DNA of 25,575 nucleotides from Sulfurovum sp. (GTDB taxonomy: Bacteria > Campylobacterota > Campylobacteria > Campylobacterales > Sulfurovaceae). The translations under genes and the position numbers were made by a program. Of this stretch, positions 23,205-25,575 are shown piece after piece. A model generated the notes under the pieces. It was not told the DNA's origin and made no database searches. It worked only from the letters and a program-made list of their open reading frames with translations. The DNA lies in assembly GCA_016744875.1 (NCBI GenBank), contig JADGDL010000029.1, positions 1 through 25,575 of the forward strand. Direction: 5' to 3'. Position 1 is the stretch's first letter. Every line of letters begins with the position of its first letter.

Positions 23205-24110
23205 ATGAAGTTAGATATATTAAGAGAAGAACGTAAGAAATGGCTTACGTGGAAAAATATTGTACCTTATCAAGAGGCGATAAAAGCATTACCTGAGTTT
23301 ACTTCTGTAGAGGTGAGCCTGGATGACAGGGTGACTGTAGAGATTGAAGATCTTTCTACACAGCAAGAAGAACAGATCAAACAAACTGCGCTGCTCATGA
23401 AACCCTGGAGAAAGGGTCCTTTCCAGATAAACGACCTTTTTATAGATTCCGAGTGGCAAAGTCAGATCAAATATAATCTGCTTGAGCCTCATTTCGATCT
23501 AAAAGATAAGATCGTAGGTGATATAGGATGTAATAACGGTTATTATCTTTTTCGTATGCTTTCTCAAAAACCTAAAAAACTTATAGGATTTGATCCTTCA
23601 GCGATCTACTACTCTCAATTTCAATTTTTAGATCATTTTATAAAGTCTGACATTGTCTATGAACTTTTAGGTGTAGAGCATGTGGAATTTTATGAACATA
23701 AATTTGATACACTCTTTTGTTTAGGTGTTTTATATCACCGGTCAGATCCTGTTGCAATGTTAAAGTCATTGTTTAAAGGTCTCAATAAAGGTGGCGAACT
23801 CATTTTAGATACTTTTATGATAGATGGTGAAGAAGAGATGTGTCTCACCCCTAAAGACAGATACTCCAAAATACCCAATATTTATTTTGTACCAACTGTC
23901 AATGCTTTGATAAACTGGTGTACACGAGCCGGGTTTGAAAGTGTTGAAGTGTTAGAAACGATGGTTACTGAGTCTAATGAACAAAGAAAAACAGAATGGA
24001 TAGACACTCAAAGTCTCGAAGATTTCCTTGATCCCAATGATCCAACTAAGACAGTTGAAGGTTACCCTGCACCTAAAAGAGTATATATTAAAGCATTAAA
24101 GGCATTGTGA
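23205..24110 (+). CDS. cmoB: tRNA U34 carboxymethyltransferase CmoB
   Basis: A cytoplasmic enzyme that transfers the carboxymethyl group of carboxy-SAM to 5-hydroxyuridine at tRNA position 34, giving cmo5U and widening wobble decoding. It has 301 residues; the E. coli protein has about 320. The N-terminal ERKKWLTWKNIV, MKPWRKGPFQI near 66-76 and WQSQIKYN near 84 are CmoB-type. The Rossmann core has the SAM site DIGCNNGYYLFRM at about 106-118, IGFDPSAIYYSQF near 128 and FCLGVLYHR near 172. The family-typical EGYPAPKRVYIKA closes it. cmoA, which makes carboxy-SAM, is not in the window. The last 11 codons are duplicated 140 bases downstream. Confidence 0.93.
   Translation: MKLDILREERKKWLTWKNIVPYQEAIKALPEFTSVEVSLDDRVTVEIEDLSTQQEEQIKQTALLMKPWRKGPFQINDLFIDSEWQSQIKYNLLEPHFDLKDKIVGDIGCNNGYYLFRMLSQKPKKLIGFDPSAIYYSQFQFLDHFIKSDIVYELLGVEHVEFYEHKFDTLFCLGVLYHRSDPVAMLKSLFKGLNKGGELILDTFMIDGEEEMCLTPKDRYSKIPNIYFVPTVNALINWCTRAGFESVEVLETMVTESNEQRKTEWIDTQSLEDFLDPNDPTKTVEGYPAPKRVYIKALKAL
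24066..24088 (+). repeat. Direct repeat, copy 1 (inside the cmoB 3' end)
   Basis: These 23 bases (coding PAPKRVYI) recur exactly at 24206-24228, 140 bases downstream in the same orientation. Similarity is lower on both sides, so this is a short shared core. Confidence 0.9.
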
Positions 24111-24165
24111 AAAAGAAATTAGTTGCTTGAAATTTCTGCTGAAGAAAACTTAGCGTTAGCGTAAA

Positions 24166-24188
24166 TCAGCGGGGATTTTCCCTGTTGA
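24166..24188 (+). repeat. Hairpin in the spacer between cmoB and its duplicated tail
   Basis: TCAGCGGGGA (24166-24175) can pair with TCCCTGTTGA (24179-24188) around a TTT loop, ten pairs including two G-U pairs. A second inverted repeat lies nearby: AGAAATT (24114-24120) with AATTTCT (24131-24137). No T-run follows the hairpin, so a simple terminator is unlikely. The segment looks like a small structured element. Confidence 0.5.
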
Positions 24189-24202
24189 TGGGCTATAAAA
24201 CC

Positions 24203-24250
24203 TATCCTGCACCTAAAAGAGTATATATAAAAGCGATGAAATCACGCTAA
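24203..24250 (+). pseudogene. Duplicated C-terminal remnant of cmoB
   Basis: In one frame these bases read YPAPKRVYIKAMKSR and then a TAA stop. The intact cmoB ends YPAPKRVYIKALKAL. The first nine residues are identical, the last ones differ, and the stop codon differs (TAA against TGA). No other part of cmoB precedes the copy; the preceding 92 bases are unrelated and structured. It is too short and has no start, so it is not a gene. It is either the leftover 3' end of an older cmoB allele or the far border of an element that entered the cmoB 3' end. Confidence 0.8.
24206..24228 (+). repeat. Direct repeat, copy 2
   Basis: Exact second copy of 24066-24088. Together the two copies bracket a 117-base segment holding the last cmoB codons and the hairpin-rich spacer. 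Confidence 0.9.
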
Positions 24251-24301
24251 AGTTATAAATTATATTAATCTACTTTTATTTTTAAATAAGCTTGTTTTAG
24301 C

Positions 24302-24307
24302 TATAAA
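24302..24307 (+). promoter_or_regulatory. Candidate -10 box for the HsrA-like regulator
   Basis: TATAAA preceded by TTTTAGC lies 71 bases before the regulator ATG. It is the best -10 candidate in the gap from 24251 to 24377, but other AT-rich hexamers are nearby. Confidence 0.3.
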
Positions 24308-24329
24308 TACGGTAATAAATGCAGAAAGC

Positions 24330-24359
24330 AGGAAAACTTTAAGGTTTTACTCCTTTTTT
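24330..24359 (+). terminator. Terminator-like hairpin in the leader of the HsrA-like gene
   Basis: AGG-AAAAC can pair with GTTTT-CCT (three unpaired bases on the right side) around TTTAAG, and six T residues follow at 24354-24359. It could end cmoB-side transcription. If the promoter lies at 24302, it sits inside the regulator's own leader and could act as an attenuator. Confidence 0.4.
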
Positions 24360-24377
24360 GTATGGAATAGGAAAATA

Positions 24378-25037
24378 ATGAGAATATTAACAGTGGGTTT
24401 CAACGACGAGTACGTTAAGGAACTTGAAAAAGAATTAGATGAGTATTTTATTTGTATTGTTGACAATGCAAAAGACATGTATGATGCGACAAACTTTACA
24501 GACTTTAGACATTATGAATTGGTTATTATCGTAGATGAGGGTGTGAGATTTTCATTAGAGCGTTATGTGAATGAAGTGAAAAAGAAAAAGAGTGAAACTA
24601 AGATCATTATTTTGACAGAAAATATTATGCAGCAATCTGCTTTCTTTGATCTTGGTGTGGATGATGTGATCTACCATCATTGTGAACACCCAGACCTTAT
24701 TGCTGCGCGTGTGCTTTCAAATATGAGACATCTTTTTGGAACTCAGGTGAACATTGATAAATTGGTCATAGACATTGCAAACAAGAAAATAGAGTATGAT
24801 GAGAAGATCGTATCTTTGAATGGTAAAACATTTGATATTTTAGCATATCTTGCACTTCGTAAGCAAAGAGTGTTTTCTAAAGATGAGATCATTAATGCAC
24901 TTTGGGAAGAACCTGAGTATGTGAGTGATAACACCGTTGAGGTTGCTATAAACCAAATTCGTAAGCGTTTGAAGAGTATTCTTGGGTTTCAGGTTATACA
25001 TACTGTTCGTAGACGTGGATATAAATTTTCATACTAA
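24378..25037 (+). CDS. HsrA (HP1043)-like orphan response regulator
   Basis: An OmpR-type transcription factor, 219 residues, resembling the essential homeostatic regulator HsrA of Helicobacter and Campylobacter. The C-terminal winged helix is well conserved: VSLNGKTFDILAYLALRKQRVFSKDEII at about 143-170, then ALWEEPEYVSDNTVEVAINQIRKRL and TVRRRGYKFSY at the end. The receiver is degenerate. The acidic pair after the first strand is absent (MRILTVGFNDEY), and the phospho-acceptor position in YELVIIVDE is Val, with an Asp one residue later. It probably acts without phosphorylation, as reported for HP1043. No histidine kinase is adjacent. AGGAAAATA before the ATG supports the start. Confidence 0.88.
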   Translation: MRILTVGFNDEYVKELEKELDEYFICIVDNAKDMYDATNFTDFRHYELVIIVDEGVRFSLERYVNEVKKKKSETKIIILTENIMQQSAFFDLGVDDVIYHHCEHPDLIAARVLSNMRHLFGTQVNIDKLVIDIANKKIEYDEKIVSLNGKTFDILAYLALRKQRVFSKDEIINALWEEPEYVSDNTVEVAINQIRKRLKSILGFQVIHTVRRRGYKFSY

Positions 25038-25176
25038 TATAGTAATTTCTTTCTTTTGTTCCCATCGTTTTGGTGGGGATACATACTCTAACTCTTTATA
25101 ATTTGTAAATATTTCCTTTAATTTTTAACAGTGGTGTTGTTTCTCTCATACTCTTTTAATATGAAAGACTATTAGG

Positions 25177-25575
25177 TTAGATCGTACTTTTCACTTGTTC
25201 TATCCAGTACGGCATGACTCTCTGTTCTGCTTTGAGGGTGGTAGTCATACCGTGTCCAGGATAGAGGGTATAATCTCCATTTAATGTCATTGCTTTTTCC
25301 AAACTTTTTGCCATCTCTTCTCCTGAGGAAAAAGGAAAGTCCCATCTTCCGATGCTTTGCTCAAAGATGAAGTCTCCAGAGAACCAAACATCTCCTATTT
25401 CAATGATGCTATTTCCAGGGGTATGTCCAGGAAAATGTCTGTATTGTATCTTGACACCTTCAATGGTCAGTGTTTCATCACCTACAACTTCATAGTCTGC
25501 AGTACTTTGTGGGATGGGTTGTCCAAGAGGACATTTTTGTAGCATAAAGGCATCACCTTCAGGACAGTATATAGG
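25177..25575 (-). CDS. Metallo-beta-lactamase-fold hydrolase (partial, 5' end cut by window)
   Basis: The C-terminal 132 residues of a cytoplasmic MBL-fold hydrolase of the glyoxalase-II-like (GloB/YcbL) type; the reading frame is open to the right edge, so the N-terminus with the HxHxDH motif lies outside. Visible metal-ligand regions are YRHFPGHTPGNSIIEI, with the His of the third motif, VWFSGDFIFEQSIGRWDFP, with the bridging Asp, and TLYPGHGMTT, with the last His. SIGRWDFP is typical of this subgroup. Likely substrates are thioesters such as S-lactoylglutathione or related compounds, but specificity cannot be read here. It converges on the HsrA-like gene across a 139-base gap with no clear terminator. 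Confidence 0.88.
   Translation of the reverse strand, partial: PIYCPEGDAFMLQKCPLGQPIPQSTADYEVVGDETLTIEGVKIQYRHFPGHTPGNSIIEIGDVWFSGDFIFEQSIGRWDFPFSSGEEMAKSLEKAMTLNGDYTLYPGHGMTTTLKAEQRVMPYWIEQVKSTI

Noticed and set aside
24066..24228. CRISPR-like direct repeats
   Set aside because: Only two copies, one inside a coding sequence, with a single spacer of 117 bases; no cas gene is present.
25060..25085. Intrinsic terminator after the HsrA-like gene (CCCATC pairing with GGTGGGG)
   Set aside because: The stem needs a bulge and a G-U pair, and neither strand has a T-run directly after it.
1..25575. tRNA, rRNA, transposase or phage genes
   Set aside because: Gaps and frames were read for these; none showed a tRNA-like CCA end or arm pattern, rRNA segment, transposase or integrase motif.

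Overview
The window looks like a chromosomal segment of a Campylobacterota (Epsilonproteobacteria) organism, probably of the Sulfurovum/Sulfurimonas type. The evidence is the AT-rich sequence, TATAAT-type -10 boxes without clear -35 boxes, a HsrA (HP1043)-like orphan regulator with a degenerate receiver, a short FtsY without an acidic N-terminal extension, and a compact layout with many overlapping stop and start codons. The genus is inference; no rRNA or tRNA is present to fix it. No CRISPR array, transposase or phage gene was seen, and no gene-free stretch exceeds 300 bases.

Region by region. (1) 1-865, minus: a Fic-family protein, cut by the window edge, whose catalytic His is replaced by Gln. 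It is divergent from (2) 942-5934, plus: a tightly overlapping envelope export operon with a LolA-like periplasmic carrier whose start looks damaged, two FtsX/LolE-type permeases, a LolD-type ATPase and an outer-membrane beta-barrel. (3) 6005-7555: a periplasmic HlyD-like adaptor and an MscS channel, closed by a clear intrinsic terminator at 7617-7655. (4) 7757-11467: DUF3300 and DUF2950-like exported proteins, a membrane-anchored parvulin-type peptidyl-prolyl isomerase and a HupE/UreJ-type metal permease. (5) 11563-14906: argD, a TolC-like protein and a MidA-type methyltransferase, each overlapping the next. (6) 14923-17054, minus: a small lipoprotein, acpS and radA. (7) A 35-base interrupted palindrome lies between radA and plsC (plus, 17200-17883). 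(8) 17892-20075, minus: a TlpA-like thioredoxin lipoprotein, ftsY and a two-helix membrane protein. (9) 20137-24110, plus: 5-formyltetrahydrofolate cyclo-ligase, RNase Y, a small unknown protein, an exported cyclophilin and cmoB. (10) A second, divergent copy of the cmoB 3' end lies 140 bases downstream. (11) The HsrA-like regulator. (12) A partial metallo-beta-lactamase-fold hydrolase (minus), cut by the right edge.

Functional picture. Much of the window concerns the cell envelope: lipid or lipoprotein export, an efflux adaptor and outer-membrane channel, mechanosensation, periplasmic folding catalysts, thioredoxin-type redox, lipid synthesis (plsC, acpS) and signal-recognition targeting (ftsY). 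The rest is core housekeeping: arginine synthesis, recombination, folate, RNA decay and tRNA wobble modification. The most interesting points are the ABC/carrier/beta-barrel export operon with a possibly disrupted first gene, the Fic protein with a Gln in the catalytic motif, the radA-plsC palindrome and the duplicated cmoB tail, which looks like a recombination or integration scar.
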